Below, piece after piece: positions 32,755 through 40,819 of a stretch of DNA of 64,000 bases. Within the stretch, counting starts at the first letter, position 1, and the number at the start of each line of letters is the position of its first letter. Origin of the DNA: JOPF136 sp963773835 (GTDB taxonomy: Bacteria; Acidobacteriota; Terriglobia; Acidiferrales; UBA7541); the NCBI GenBank assembly GCA_963773835.1, contig CAVZCQ010000001.1, positions 1,116,001 to 1,180,000 on the forward strand, read 5' to 3'. The position numbers and the translations under genes were made by a program. The notes under the pieces were generated by a model, which did not search any database, was not told where the DNA came from, and saw only the letters and a list, made by a program, of their open reading frames with translations.

Positions 32755-33066
32755 GTGAACGGAATGACGAAGCTACGGGTGTGTCTAGTGGGTCTTGGAT
32801 TTGGCGTGGCGCTATTGATTGCCCCGGCTGCGCACGCGCAGGCGGAATCGAGCCCCGACCATTTTACCGAGACGGGCGTGGAAATCGGCCCAGGCGGAAG
32901 CGTGACGCAGAGTTCTTCGCACGTGACGGCTTCGAAACGGGCACAGAAGACGCAGAAGGCTGCTCAGGCGGAAGCCTCGGCGAAATCCTCAGCGGCGCAC
33001 GTGACCGTTGCGGCGGCAGTTGCCGACAGAAACCGCCGGCTGACTCCTGCCGAGCCGAAGCGATAG
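32755..33066 (+). CDS. Small secreted protein of unknown function
   Basis: 103 residues from GTG 32755, which lies six bases after GGAGG (32744-32748); ATG 32764 is the alternative. A longer upstream frame exists but has no coding features. Residues 8-30 are a signal peptide (VCLVGLGFGVALLIAPAAHAQA). The mature part is a Ser/Ala/Thr/Lys-rich, probably disordered chain with SPDHFTETGVEIGPGG near its start. I do not recognise it. A hairpin follows 12 bases after the stop. Confidence 0.6.
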   Translation: MNGMTKLRVCLVGLGFGVALLIAPAAHAQAESSPDHFTETGVEIGPGGSVTQSSSHVTASKRAQKTQKAAQAEASAKSSAAHVTVAAAVADRNRRLTPAEPKR

Positions 33067-33078
33067 CTGCGAAGGAAT

Positions 33079-33110
33079 ATCCTGGCGAGAGAGCCAGGCG
33101 CGGCCAGGAT
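33079..33110 (+). terminator. Hairpin after the small secreted protein gene
   Basis: ATCCTGGC (33079-33086) can pair with GCCAGGAT (33103-33110); a shorter alternative pairs CCTGGC (33081-33086) with GCCAGG (33093-33098) across the loop GAGAGA. No T-tract follows. It is 12 bases downstream of the stop codon and could be a terminator or 3'-end stabiliser. Confidence 0.45.
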
Positions 33111-33135
33111 GAGGCGTGCGAGGAAACGAGCGGGC

Positions 33136-33165
33136 CCACGGTCAGAAAGGCGCTGACCGTGGCTA
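33136..33165. terminator. Perfect palindrome at the 3' end of the subtilase gene
   Basis: CCACGGTCAG (33136-33145) and CTGACCGTGG (33153-33162) form a perfect 10-bp stem with a 7-base loop; the following CTA is the complement of the TAG stop of the - strand subtilase gene. It is built like the elements at 7387 and 15137, with another stem sequence but the same GCTAC edge. Confidence 0.65.
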
Positions 33166-34767
33166 CCGCGGCGGGACTTCGAGCACGCTGTTCAGTCCGC
33201 CAACGCCGTCGTGAATTTTCCTTGGATTCGCCGGATCGTCCATCCAGCGTTTACCGTCGATGACGAATTTGTAATCGTAGGTTCCCGGGGGAATCTTCAT
33301 GGGCGCCGTGCGCCAGGTGCCGTCCGCGTCCTTTTCGAGGCGCGTGCCTGGCGGGGCCCAGCCGTTCCACGAGCCGCAGGCTTCCACCAATTGGGCCTCG
33401 TCGTCGTGAAACCGGAATACCACTCCATCCGGCCGGACCGCGGGTGATTTTTCAAACGCGGCGCCGCGCCCGTGGCGTTCTTCCAGAGCGCGCGCCACGG
33501 CTGCTCCCGCGGCGAGAGCGCCGGCTCCCTGGCGGTCACGGGGTGCACCGGGGACGGGTTCGGCGGTGGCCATCAGAATCTGGCGGATGAGCAGGGGCGA
33601 GAGCTTGGGGTTGGCTTCCAGCATGCAGGCGACGGCGCTGGCCACGAGGGGCGCGGCGAAACTCGTGCCTTCGACGTGTTGGTAGTGGGGCGTGATCAGC
33701 TTCAATTCCGCAAGGCGTTGTTTGTCGAACGGCTGGCCGCGGCGGCGCCGTTCGAACAGTTCCATGGCTTCGCGCGCCACAGTGGTGCCGGGCAGGACGG
33801 GCGCGGCGACCCAGAGACTCGGGGCGACCAGTTCGGGTTTGGGCGCTTCATTGGATGCCTCGCCGTAGTTGCTGTGCCACAGCTCGATTTCTTCGTGGCG
33901 GAAGCTGTTGCGGTCGTCGATTCCTCCGATGGTGAGCACGCGCGGGGCGGTGGCGGGAGGGAGCAGGCGGCGCTCACCGGCATTTCCCGCGGCGGCGACC
34001 ACAGTGATGCCCGCGTCGATCAGGGCCTCGGCTGCCTGGTCCACGGGATTGCCCAGCAGCCGCTCGACGGGATCACCGCCAACAGAAAGGCTGACCACGC
34101 GGACGCCGAGGGCTGGCCCCTCGCGCAGCAGCCATTCGAGGGCGCGAACGATGGTCGAGTTGGTGATGCGGCCGTTTTCATCGCGGCCCTGAATGAGGAC
34201 GAGACTGGCTTCACTGGCCAGGCCGGAATAGAGCCCCTGGCTCAGGCGGCCGTTACCCGCAGCGACCACGCTGGTCATCATGCCGTGCCACTGCCAGTCG
34301 GCGCCGGCGTGCCATCTGGGCCAGAGAGGGCGGCGGTCCGGGGAAAACCGGAAGGAATGCACGGGCTCGCGAGTGGCATCAGCCACGGCGAGAATGCGGT
34401 TGCGCGGCTCGACCAGATCGGGATGTGGAAAGAAACCCGAATCCACCAGCGCCAGGGTGACGCGGCGCCCGGCAAATCGGGGATCGGCGCGCAGGCGCAG
34501 GGGCGTGGGAATAGCGCCGAACGCAGCTTCTGCGTCGAGGGGCCAGGAGGACTGCACGCTCCGGCCGAGCGCGCCGGCGCCGTGATCCAACAGGTTCCGA
34601 AGCAGATTCTTGCGCACGCAGGCTGGACAGCCACCTTCTCTGGCGGCCCAAAAGGGATACCAATGCGCCTCATCGAGAAGGGAGCGTGGAACAGCGGCGC
34701 CGCACCCTGGGCATTTCGCTTCCCGGAGCCGCTTCAGGATTGCCCATCGACCGCGATCCACCGGCAC
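33163..34767 (-). CDS. Cytoplasmic subtilase with N-terminal zinc-ribbon and C-terminal CBM48-like domain
   Basis: 534 residues, GTG start, no signal peptide. Residues 19-50 carry two CxxC pairs (C19/C22, C47/C50) suggesting a zinc ribbon. Residues about 100-420 form an S8 serine protease: catalytic Asp in LALVDSG (109), His in WQWHGMM (161), oxyanion Asn in AAAGNAG (262) and Ser in GTSFAAP (369), so the triad is complete. Residues about 445-534 (FHDDEAQLVEACGSWNGW, GTYDYKFVIDGKRWMDDP) match the CBM48/AMPK-beta glycogen-binding fold. The combination of zinc ribbon, protease and starch-binding module in a protein without export signal is unusual. It might process proteins on glycogen particles; that is inference. 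Confidence 0.85.
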   Translation of the reverse strand: MPVDRGRWAILKRLREAKCPGCGAAVPRSLLDEAHWYPFWAAREGGCPACVRKNLLRNLLDHGAGALGRSVQSSWPLDAEAAFGAIPTPLRLRADPRFAGRRVTLALVDSGFFPHPDLVEPRNRILAVADATREPVHSFRFSPDRRPLWPRWHAGADWQWHGMMTSVVAAGNGRLSQGLYSGLASEASLVLIQGRDENGRITNSTIVRALEWLLREGPALGVRVVSLSVGGDPVERLLGNPVDQAAEALIDAGITVVAAAGNAGERRLLPPATAPRVLTIGGIDDRNSFRHEEIELWHSNYGEASNEAPKPELVAPSLWVAAPVLPGTTVAREAMELFERRRRGQPFDKQRLAELKLITPHYQHVEGTSFAAPLVASAVACMLEANPKLSPLLIRQILMATAEPVPGAPRDRQGAGALAAGAAVARALEERHGRGAAFEKSPAVRPDGVVFRFHDDEAQLVEACGSWNGWAPPGTRLEKDADGTWRTAPMKIPPGTYDYKFVIDGKRWMDDPANPRKIHDGVGGLNSVLEVPPR

Positions 34768-34788
34768 TCGTGTGCGCCTCCGCGCGCT

Positions 34789-34965
34789 TTATTGGGGTTG
34801 GACGATGGCGACCTTGTTGACGCCGCTGCCGGCGAGATAGAGGCGGCCGTCGGGAGTGGCCACCTTATTGCGAATTACACCGCCGCCGGAGGGTATCGGC
34901 GCGCGCGCGAAGGATTCCGACTTTGGATCGAAACGAACGGCGGGAACAGCCATCTGCAATCGATT
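34789..34965 (-). pseudogene. C-terminal remnant of a Vgb-like (streptogramin lyase-type) beta-propeller protein
   Basis: The end of an open frame reads MAVPAVRFDPKSESF, PIPSGGGVIRNKVATPDG and LYLAGSGVNKVAIVQ, which resembles the last blade of Vgb/NHL-type beta-propellers found beside c-type cytochromes. The about 60 residues in front of it and the other frames upstream show no propeller repeats, so only the last blade survives. A cytochrome c gene is divergent at 35259. Identified from memory of the family, not by search. Confidence 0.5.
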
Positions 34966-35141
34966 CATAGACGCCCCCATCCGCGGCGCAGGCTTGGAGC
35001 TTACTCCGACACCGGCTGTGGTTCCAATCGCCTGATCAAAACCGCTGCTGTGCTCGACTGGAAATGCTTTACGGACCAGAGCGGAGTGCAGGAGATTGGA
35101 CCGATAATCGCCCGTAGCGGGCGCCCTGTTGACCGAAAGGT

Positions 35142-35171
35142 TTGACAACCACGCTGGGCGAGCGTTAGAAG
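35142..35171 (+). promoter_or_regulatory. Candidate promoter of the cytochrome c gene
   Basis: TTGACA (35142-35147, perfect -35), an 18-base spacer and TAGAAG (35166-35171, four of six at -10). It would give a leader of about 80 bases before the cytochrome ATG at 35259. Confidence 0.5.
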
Positions 35172-35258
35172 ATACGCGAGAGCCCGGGGAATGAGTTCAG
35201 CGCCCATCCGACTCTGCTGAGGCGCTAACTGCCGGTTCGTTTAAGGAGGTTTACAACC

Positions 35259-35693
35259 ATGGATGTGAGTTCGCGAAAGTTTGCGCTGCTGGCGGCGCTG
35301 GTCGCAGCCGTCGTGACTGTGGCCGCGGCGCAGGAAAAGCAGGTGAAGAAGCAGCCCATCGAGCCGTCCAATCCGGGATCGGGCGCGGCCATGTTCAAGC
35401 AGTATTGCTCGCCTTGCCATGGCAAATCCGGTAAAGGCGACGGGCCCGCTGCGTCCTCGCTCAAGACGCCGCCTGCGGATTTGACGGCGCTCGCCAAAAA
35501 GAACAATGGCAAGTTTCCGGATGAGCGTGTGGCGTCAGTCCTGAGATTCGGGACCACGGCCGCGGCGCACGGAAGCTCCGACATGCCCGTTTGGGGTCCG
35601 GCGTTCCGTTCTGTGAGCGGCGGCGATGAATCCATCGTGACCATGCGGATCAACAATCTCGTTCGCTACATCAAGTCGTTGCAGGTGAAGTAG
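35259..35693 (+). CDS. Periplasmic class I cytochrome c
   Basis: 144 residues preceded by a near-perfect ribosome binding site (TAAGGAGGT, 35242-35250). Residues 1-24 are a signal peptide (FALLAALVAAVVTVAAAQ). The haem motif is CSPCH (about residue 50) followed by GKSGKGDGPAA; the likely axial methionine is in SSDMPVWG near residue 110. The form, with the DMPVWG methionine, is like single-haem cytochromes that accept electrons from periplasmic dehydrogenases. Its redox partner is not encoded here; the decayed propeller gene next to it may once have been part of the pair. Confidence 0.9.
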   Translation: MDVSSRKFALLAALVAAVVTVAAAQEKQVKKQPIEPSNPGSGAAMFKQYCSPCHGKSGKGDGPAASSLKTPPADLTALAKKNNGKFPDERVASVLRFGTTAAAHGSSDMPVWGPAFRSVSGGDESIVTMRINNLVRYIKSLQVK

Positions 35694-35970
35694 CAGCGGA
35701 CGTAGCGATCGACCGTCGCGCGATTCAGGCCGGGGAAATGCGCGGTACCGGAGGCTGCTCACTCGAGGAGAGTCCACCGGGGCGCGCGCACGGCTTCTCT
35801 TGCGCTCACGCTCTCAGATCGCCGCGAGAATGGGCCTGAAGTGGCGAACCTTGTCCCCTGAGTGTTCTCAACTTCTGACCGCCAGTTTGACCCACTAACC
35901 CGGAGCCGCACCGCGGAGCGGCCGCATGTACGTTGTGGCGGCGCGCACGTACAATAAAGGGCGAGTGTTT

Positions 35971-37803
35971 ATGCAACGGCAGCGGATGATTCGGCCAGTA
36001 TCGGGCGAGAACCGGGCGCGAGCGCGGGCCTGCCGCGGCGCCGGGCTTCATCTTCCGCGGCGTGTGCTTCTGAGTTTCCTGCTGGCATTCCTGTTCGCGC
36101 GGACCGCCTCTGCGGACAAATTCACGCTGAAAATCATCGCCATCAACGATTTTCACGGGAATTTACAATCGCCTGGGAACTTTCGGGCCGATTCTCAATC
36201 CCCGAGTGAGCCTGCCGGCGGCATCGATGTGCTGGCCGGATACGTGGAATACCAGAAGGCGCGGAATCCGTATCATGTGGTGGTGTCGGCAGGCGACCTG
36301 ATCGGCGCCAGCCCCCTGGTCTCCGCGTTGTTCCATGACGAAGGCACGATCGAGACGATGAACCGGCTGGGGTTGGAAATCAACGCGGTCGGCAATCATG
36401 AGTTCGACGAAGGCAGGCAGGAACTGCTACGCATGCAAACCGGGGGATGCTCCACCCTGGATGAGAACACCTGCAAGGGCGCGCAAGTGGGCACGCCCGT
36501 TCCCTTCGAGGGGGCCCAATTCGAATTTCTGGCGGCCAACGTATTCGATGAGGCCACCGACAAGACAATTTTTCCGGCGTACGCGATCCGGACCTACAAG
36601 GGGGTGCGGGTCGCTTTTATCGGCTTGACGCTTCGGGGAACCCCGACGATGGTGAGGCCCAGCGGTGTGGCCGGGCTGCGATTCGCCGATGAGGCGAGCA
36701 CCATCAATGCGCTCGTGCGGCAGTTGCGAGAGCAGGGGATTCAAAGCTTCATCGTCCTGATTCACCAGGGCGGGCGGCAGACGACGAAAGGCACGGTGGA
36801 CATCAATGGTTGTGAAGGCGGGCTGGAGGATTCGCCGATCAAAGCCATCGTGAAGCAGCTTGATGACGCCGTGGATCTGGTGATCTCCGGACACACCCAT
36901 GCGGCGTACGTGTGCCAGATCGCGAACAGCGCGGGCCGGAAGATCCCCGTGACGAGCGCGGCGTCGTACGGCCGCCTGGTGACGGATATCGATGTGAGCA
37001 TCGATACGACCACGAAAAAAGTCGTGGGTGCGACGGCGCGCAACATAGTGGTGGACCGAACCAACCCGAAAATCACACCCGACGCGCGGATCAAGGGAAT
37101 CGTGGACCAGTACGCTGCGCTGACGGCGCCCCTCGCAAACCGCGTGGTTGGCTCAATCACGGCGGACATTTCCAGCAGGGGCGAAGCAGGCGGAGAATCG
37201 GCGTTGGGTGACCTGATTGCCGACGCGCAACTGGAAGCCACTCGCGATTCGGGCGGCGCAGCGGTGGCGTTCATGAACCGCGGCGGAATCCGCGGGGACC
37301 TCGAGTATTCCTCAGGTGCCGCAGGCGCGGGCGGAGGCAAGGTCACTTATGGAGAGCTATTCGGCATCCAGCCTTTCGGGAACAGCCTGGTGACCATGAC
37401 GCTGACGGGCGCGCAACTCAAAACGCTGCTTGAGGAGCAGTTCAAGGGCTGTACGCTCGATTTTCCAGCGGGGAACACCGCGGGCCGGTCTGCCGACCAG
37501 ATTCTGCAGGTTTCTGATGGCTTCACCTATACCTGGAATCCGGGGGGCGCGGCGTGCAACAAAGTCGACGCCACGAGTCTCAAGTTGAACGGCGCGGCGA
37601 TTGTTCCCACGGGAAAATACCGCGTTACGGTGAACAGCTTTTTGGCGGATGGCGGGGACCAGCTCTATGAGTTTACCCTGGGGACGGAGCGGGTAGGCGG
37701 AGCACAGGACATTGACGCGCTAGCAGACTATTTCGCCAGGCATCATTCCATTTCACCGGGCCAGCTGAACCGCATCAAAATTACCTCACAACCCAAACCG
37801 TGA
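35971..37803 (+). CDS. Secreted bifunctional metallophosphatase/5'-nucleotidase
   Basis: 610 residues from ATG 35971, chosen because AAGGGCGAG lies before it; ATG 35926 (15 residues earlier) and 35986 are alternatives. A signal peptide ends near FLFARTASA. The metallophosphatase domain has IIAINDFHGNL, VVSAGDLIGASP, NAVGNHEFDEG and VISGHTHAAY, the five metal-binding blocks. The C-terminal 5'-nucleotidase domain has GGESALGDLIADAQLEATR, MNRGGIRGDL and YGELFGIQPFGNSLVTMTLTG. The enzyme removes phosphate from extracellular nucleotides in the periplasm. A TACAAT at 35950-35955 could be a -10 box without a good -35. Confidence 0.93.
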   Translation: MQRQRMIRPVSGENRARARACRGAGLHLPRRVLLSFLLAFLFARTASADKFTLKIIAINDFHGNLQSPGNFRADSQSPSEPAGGIDVLAGYVEYQKARNPYHVVVSAGDLIGASPLVSALFHDEGTIETMNRLGLEINAVGNHEFDEGRQELLRMQTGGCSTLDENTCKGAQVGTPVPFEGAQFEFLAANVFDEATDKTIFPAYAIRTYKGVRVAFIGLTLRGTPTMVRPSGVAGLRFADEASTINALVRQLREQGIQSFIVLIHQGGRQTTKGTVDINGCEGGLEDSPIKAIVKQLDDAVDLVISGHTHAAYVCQIANSAGRKIPVTSAASYGRLVTDIDVSIDTTTKKVVGATARNIVVDRTNPKITPDARIKGIVDQYAALTAPLANRVVGSITADISSRGEAGGESALGDLIADAQLEATRDSGGAAVAFMNRGGIRGDLEYSSGAAGAGGGKVTYGELFGIQPFGNSLVTMTLTGAQLKTLLEEQFKGCTLDFPAGNTAGRSADQILQVSDGFTYTWNPGGAACNKVDATSLKLNGAAIVPTGKYRVTVNSFLADGGDQLYEFTLGTERVGGAQDIDALADYFARHHSISPGQLNRIKITSQPKP

Positions 37804-37901
37804 CGCGACGAAGAGTGCCGGCTTTTCGGATCAGGCCAGCACCCCGCGAATTGGGGGAAGCAGGAGAGCTCGTTTGCGGTGACGGAGAACCGAGTAAATG
37901 G

Positions 37902-37975
37902 CGCGCCCGGAGAGATTCGAACTCCCGACCTTCTGGTTCGTAGCCAGACGCTCTATCCAGCTGAGCTACGGGCGC
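37902..37975 (-). tRNA. tRNA-Arg (ACG)
   Basis: The minus strand folds into a full cloverleaf: acceptor arms GCGCCCG/CGGGCGC, D-loop with AGCTCAGCTGGATAGAGC, anticodon stem TCTGG/CCAGA around the loop CTACGAA (anticodon ACG), and a T-arm with GTTCGAATC. CCA is not encoded. ACG-Arg is the tRNA whose first base is edited to inosine in bacteria. Confidence 0.95.
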
Positions 37976-37984
37976 GTCTAAGAA

Positions 37985-37993
37985 ATTCTAGCA
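37985..37993 (-). promoter_or_regulatory. Extended -10 promoter for tRNA-Arg(ACG)
   Basis: On the minus strand TGCTAGAAT (37993-37985) is an extended -10 box about ten bases upstream of the tRNA. No convincing -35 box is seen at the usual distance. Confidence 0.4.
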
Positions 37994-38152
37994 CAGGGTC
38001 TGAAAAGCAGGATTGAAGGAGTGTCCCGACCGTCTGGTTTCCGCCGCAGTCAGACGTGCGAAGCGGAGCGGGAGCGTTCACCTTCCACAAAAGAACCGTG
38101 CTATCCTAAATTGTGTGCCGCTTTTGGCGCGAAGCGCCGGGGCGGATTCGGT

Positions 38153-38230
38153 CGGGGCGTGGCTCAGCCTGGTTAGAGCGCCTGGTTCGGGACCAGGAGG
38201 TCGGTGGTTCAAATCCACTCGCCCCGACCA
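38153..38230 (+). tRNA. tRNA-Pro (CGG)
   Basis: Cloverleaf with acceptor arms CGGGGCG/CGCCCCG, D-arm GGCTCAGCCTGGTTAGAGC, anticodon stem CCTGG/CCAGG around the loop TTCGGGA (anticodon CGG), T-arm GGTTCAAATCC and encoded CCA end. A run of six T follows directly. A -10-like TATCCT lies 46 bases upstream (38102-38107). Confidence 0.95.
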
Positions 38231-38290
38231 TTTTTTCAAATTTCCCAGTCAAAGAGGACGGTAGTTCCCGCCAGCAAGCTGCGGGAAGGC

Positions 38291-38310
38291 AAGACCACTC
38301 GCCCCGAGCA
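38291..38310 (+). repeat. Partial copy of the tRNA-Pro 3' end
   Basis: CCACTCGCCCCGAGCA (38295-38310) repeats the tRNA-Pro 3' end CCACTCGCCCCGACCA (38215-38230) with one mismatch, 80 bases further on. A weaker third copy (GACCACTCGTGCGGACCA) lies near 38349-38366. Duplicated tRNA 3' ends are typical scars of integrated elements. The rest of 38231-38577 holds no gene that I can support. Confidence 0.5.
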
Positions 38311-38577
38311 CCCCAAACGCAAGTGTGATTCATCCCGAAAATTCGAGACCACTCGTGCGGACCATAATCTGAAAATTAGAGGCCTGAAGTCAGATGTAAG
38401 AACCCGCCCGCACTTATGCCAGCCGCAGTTGAGCCGCCTCCATGGAGACCACTTCTCTCGGGACCTGAGGGCCTGCCTGAGTTCGGAATAGCGGTCAAAA
38501 CCCTTCGCCGCAAGGCGGAACGAGATTGCCGACAATTTTCACCGGCCTAGAGTCGCGCGCGAAACTCGGCGCGCGCC

Positions 38578-38606
38578 TTGACGCCCACTGTATGACCCCC
38601 TAGACT
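38578..38606 (+). promoter_or_regulatory. Promoter of tRNA-Arg(CCG)
   Basis: TTGACG (38578-38583), 17-base spacer, TAGACT (38601-38606); predicted start about 38613, ten bases before the mature tRNA. Five of six and four of six consensus matches. Confidence 0.65.
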
Positions 38607-38622
38607 GAAATGAGGTTGCTGC

Positions 38623-38699
38623 GCGCCTGTAGCTCAGTTGGATAGAGCGCTGGTCTCCGGAACCAGAGGTCGGGCGTTCGAGTCGCCCCAGGCGCGCCA
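38623..38699 (+). tRNA. tRNA-Arg (CCG)
   Basis: Acceptor arms GCGCCTG/CAGGCGC, D-arm AGCTCAGTTGGATAGAGC, anticodon stem CTGGT/ACCAG around the loop CTCCGGA (anticodon CCG), T-arm GCGTTCGAGTCGC and encoded CCA. It is the third tRNA in 800 bases. Confidence 0.95.
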
Positions 38700-38806
38700 T
38701 TTGTCTCAGAGAGTTTGCGGCGAGCGTGTTCCGGCCTCCGCAGTCCCCTGGATCTGTTTCCGATCACCCTTGGTGTGATGAACGCTGGCGGGATCCGAAT
38801 GGGATT

Positions 38807-38826
38807 ATTGAGTGCCGACACTCAAT
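38807..38826. promoter_or_regulatory. Perfect inverted repeat between tRNA-Arg and the antiporter gene
   Basis: ATTGAGTG-CCGA-CACTCAAT, an 8-bp perfect stem with a 4-base loop. It has no T-tract. It could be the tRNA terminator or an operator for the antiporter gene, which starts 105 bases downstream. Confidence 0.4.
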
Positions 38827-38930
38827 ACGATGCTACCGCGTGCGTGCGCGGCGCAGCGTTGCAGCGGTTTCGGATATAGAATGCGGCGCGAAAAGGAGTT
38901 TGCGCCTCTGTTCATGCACGGCTGACAGCT

Positions 38931-40505
38931 ATGTCCGCTAGCTCCACAGTCGAATTCCTGATGTGGCTGCTGATCGCCGCGTCGGTGATCGCTTTGCTCG
39001 CGATCCGTTCTCGAGTTCCCTACATGGTGGCCCTGGTGATGGGCGGATTGGCGCTGGGGTCCCTGCGGCTCCCCATTGTGCAGTCTATCTACCAGGTTCA
39101 CCGGCCCGATTGGCTTACTCCCGAAGTCATCCTTATCTTCTTTCTTCCCCTTCTGCTGTTTGAAGGCAGCCTGAAGATCAATCTCCGGCAGTTCATCGAA
39201 AATCTCACTCCGATCCTGATCCTTGCCACGGTGGGAGTCGTGGTCGCCACGCTCGTGGCGGGTTATCTGGTTCATTGGCTGGTGGGTTTGCCGTTGCTCC
39301 TGGCGCTTCTATTTGGAGCGATCATTTCCGCAACCGATCCGATTGCCGTCCTGTCCATCGCCAAGGAAATGGCCGTTTCCAAGCGGCTTTCGTTGATTCT
39401 CGAAGGGGAAAGCCTGTTCAACGACGGCACCGCCGTGGTGCTGTTCCAGATTCTTCTGGCCGGAATCCTTACCGGCAACTTCAGCCTGGCTACGGGGGTG
39501 GCACACTTCCTCGAATCGGTGCTGGGCGGAGCGACGATTGGGATCGTGCTTGGCTATCTGGTGAGCACGTTCGCCTCCCGCATCGATGAGCCGCAGATAG
39601 AGATTACGCTCACCACCATCGTCGCCTACAGTTCCTATCTCATCGCTCACCATTTCCACGTGTCCGGCGTGATCGCCACCGTGGTGGCGGGTCTGGTGGT
39701 CGGCAACCTGGGCACCCGCGGGATGAGCTCGCGCACCCGCGTGGCGCTGTGGTCCTTCTGGGAGTACGTCTCCTTCGTCATCAACTCCATCCTGTTTCTG
39801 CTGATCGGGATGGAAGTGCGCATTGACAGTCTGCTGCACGAGTGGCGCGGCGTGGCGCTCGCCATCGGAGCCGTGCTGCTGGGACGCGCCCTGGCCGTTT
39901 ACGGTCTTACCGGACTATCGAACCTGTTCTCACGGAAGATCCCCCTCCGCTGGCAGCACGTGCTGGTCTGGGGAGGTTTGCACGGCGCGCTCTCGCTGGC
40001 CCTGGCACTGAGCCTCAGCCCCGGAATCGAATACCAGGAGCGAATCCTCACCTTCACGTTTGGAGTTGTCGCCTGTTCCATGATTGTTCAAGGTCTTTCC
40101 ATAAAGCCGCTGATCCGCAAGCTCGGCATCACTGCCGCCGGCGAGGATGAAGGGGACCGCGTCCGCGCCCAGCAGATCGCCGTATCCGCCGCCCGTTCTG
40201 AACTGGACGAATTGCTCAAGGCCCACCTCCTCTCGTTTCCAGTTTACGAAAAGTTGCGACGTGAAGTGGACGCCGCCCTCCTCGATCTCCGCGAGCAAAT
40301 CTCGGAGATTTACTCACGGGACTCCGGCCGCGCCGAATCCGAATTGCAGACTGCGAAGATCCGCCTGATGACGGCGGAAAAGAGCTCCATCGAAGAAGCC
40401 GTGCGCGACGGCCTCATTTCCCCGCAAACGGGCGCGAAAATGGCGGATGCAACCGATACGCAGCTCAATGAACTCGTCGCCAGAATCATGAAAAATGCAC
40501 AATGA
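38931..40505 (+). CDS. CPA1-family Na+/H+ antiporter
   Basis: 524 residues, about 12 membrane helices up to residue 410 followed by a soluble helical tail. Signatures are FFLPLLLFEGSLKINLRQF, the ion-binding ATDPIAVLSIAKE and LEGESLFNDGTAVVLF, and the late helix LVWGGLHGALSLALALSL, all characteristic of the NhaP/NHE (CPA1) group. The tail (ARSELDELLKAHLLSF to the C-terminus) is coiled-coil-like and probably regulatory. It exchanges Na+ or K+ for protons across the cytoplasmic membrane. It is the first gene of a + strand block with C-ending codons. Confidence 0.92.
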   Translation: MSASSTVEFLMWLLIAASVIALLAIRSRVPYMVALVMGGLALGSLRLPIVQSIYQVHRPDWLTPEVILIFFLPLLLFEGSLKINLRQFIENLTPILILATVGVVVATLVAGYLVHWLVGLPLLLALLFGAIISATDPIAVLSIAKEMAVSKRLSLILEGESLFNDGTAVVLFQILLAGILTGNFSLATGVAHFLESVLGGATIGIVLGYLVSTFASRIDEPQIEITLTTIVAYSSYLIAHHFHVSGVIATVVAGLVVGNLGTRGMSSRTRVALWSFWEYVSFVINSILFLLIGMEVRIDSLLHEWRGVALAIGAVLLGRALAVYGLTGLSNLFSRKIPLRWQHVLVWGGLHGALSLALALSLSPGIEYQERILTFTFGVVACSMIVQGLSIKPLIRKLGITAAGEDEGDRVRAQQIAVSAARSELDELLKAHLLSFPVYEKLRREVDAALLDLREQISEIYSRDSGRAESELQTAKIRLMTAEKSSIEEAVRDGLISPQTGAKMADATDTQLNELVARIMKNAQ

Positions 40506-40819
40506 GCCGATCGGACCTGGCGTTGGGCCCGCAAATTTCGCAAAATCGCGCGGAAGGTCTTTGGTGCTTTGGAATGATGCGCTGCCCGTGGCTATAATCA
40601 ATAAGGGGCGCAATATGACTCCTCGTCGCTCCTTTTCTTCGTCTTTGCTTTTTGTCCGGCTTCGGTTTTCCCTGGCACCGATCTCGTTGAGCCGGGCGGC
40701 ACACTCACCGCGCGACGCTGGTTTGAGCTTCATGCCGTTTGCGTTCCGTCTAGACCATTTGAGGAGAGTTATTGAGTGTGACTCGCGAGAGCTCGCAGCA
40801 TCTCACATGGGGGTGAGCC
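40506..40819. other. Intergenic region, no gene seen
   Basis: 314 bases between the antiporter and the site-2 protease genes. The open frames here have no homology-like features, and the one crossing the region overlaps both neighbours. A purine-rich GAGGAGAG and a small palindrome GCGAGAGCTCGC near 40784-40795 are the only structures noted; a promoter for the protease operon is expected but not identified. Confidence 0.5.

Noticed and set aside
38204..38491. 95-codon frame running out of tRNA-Pro
   Set aside because: It starts inside the tRNA and has no coding features; the area is better explained as a tRNA-end duplication scar.
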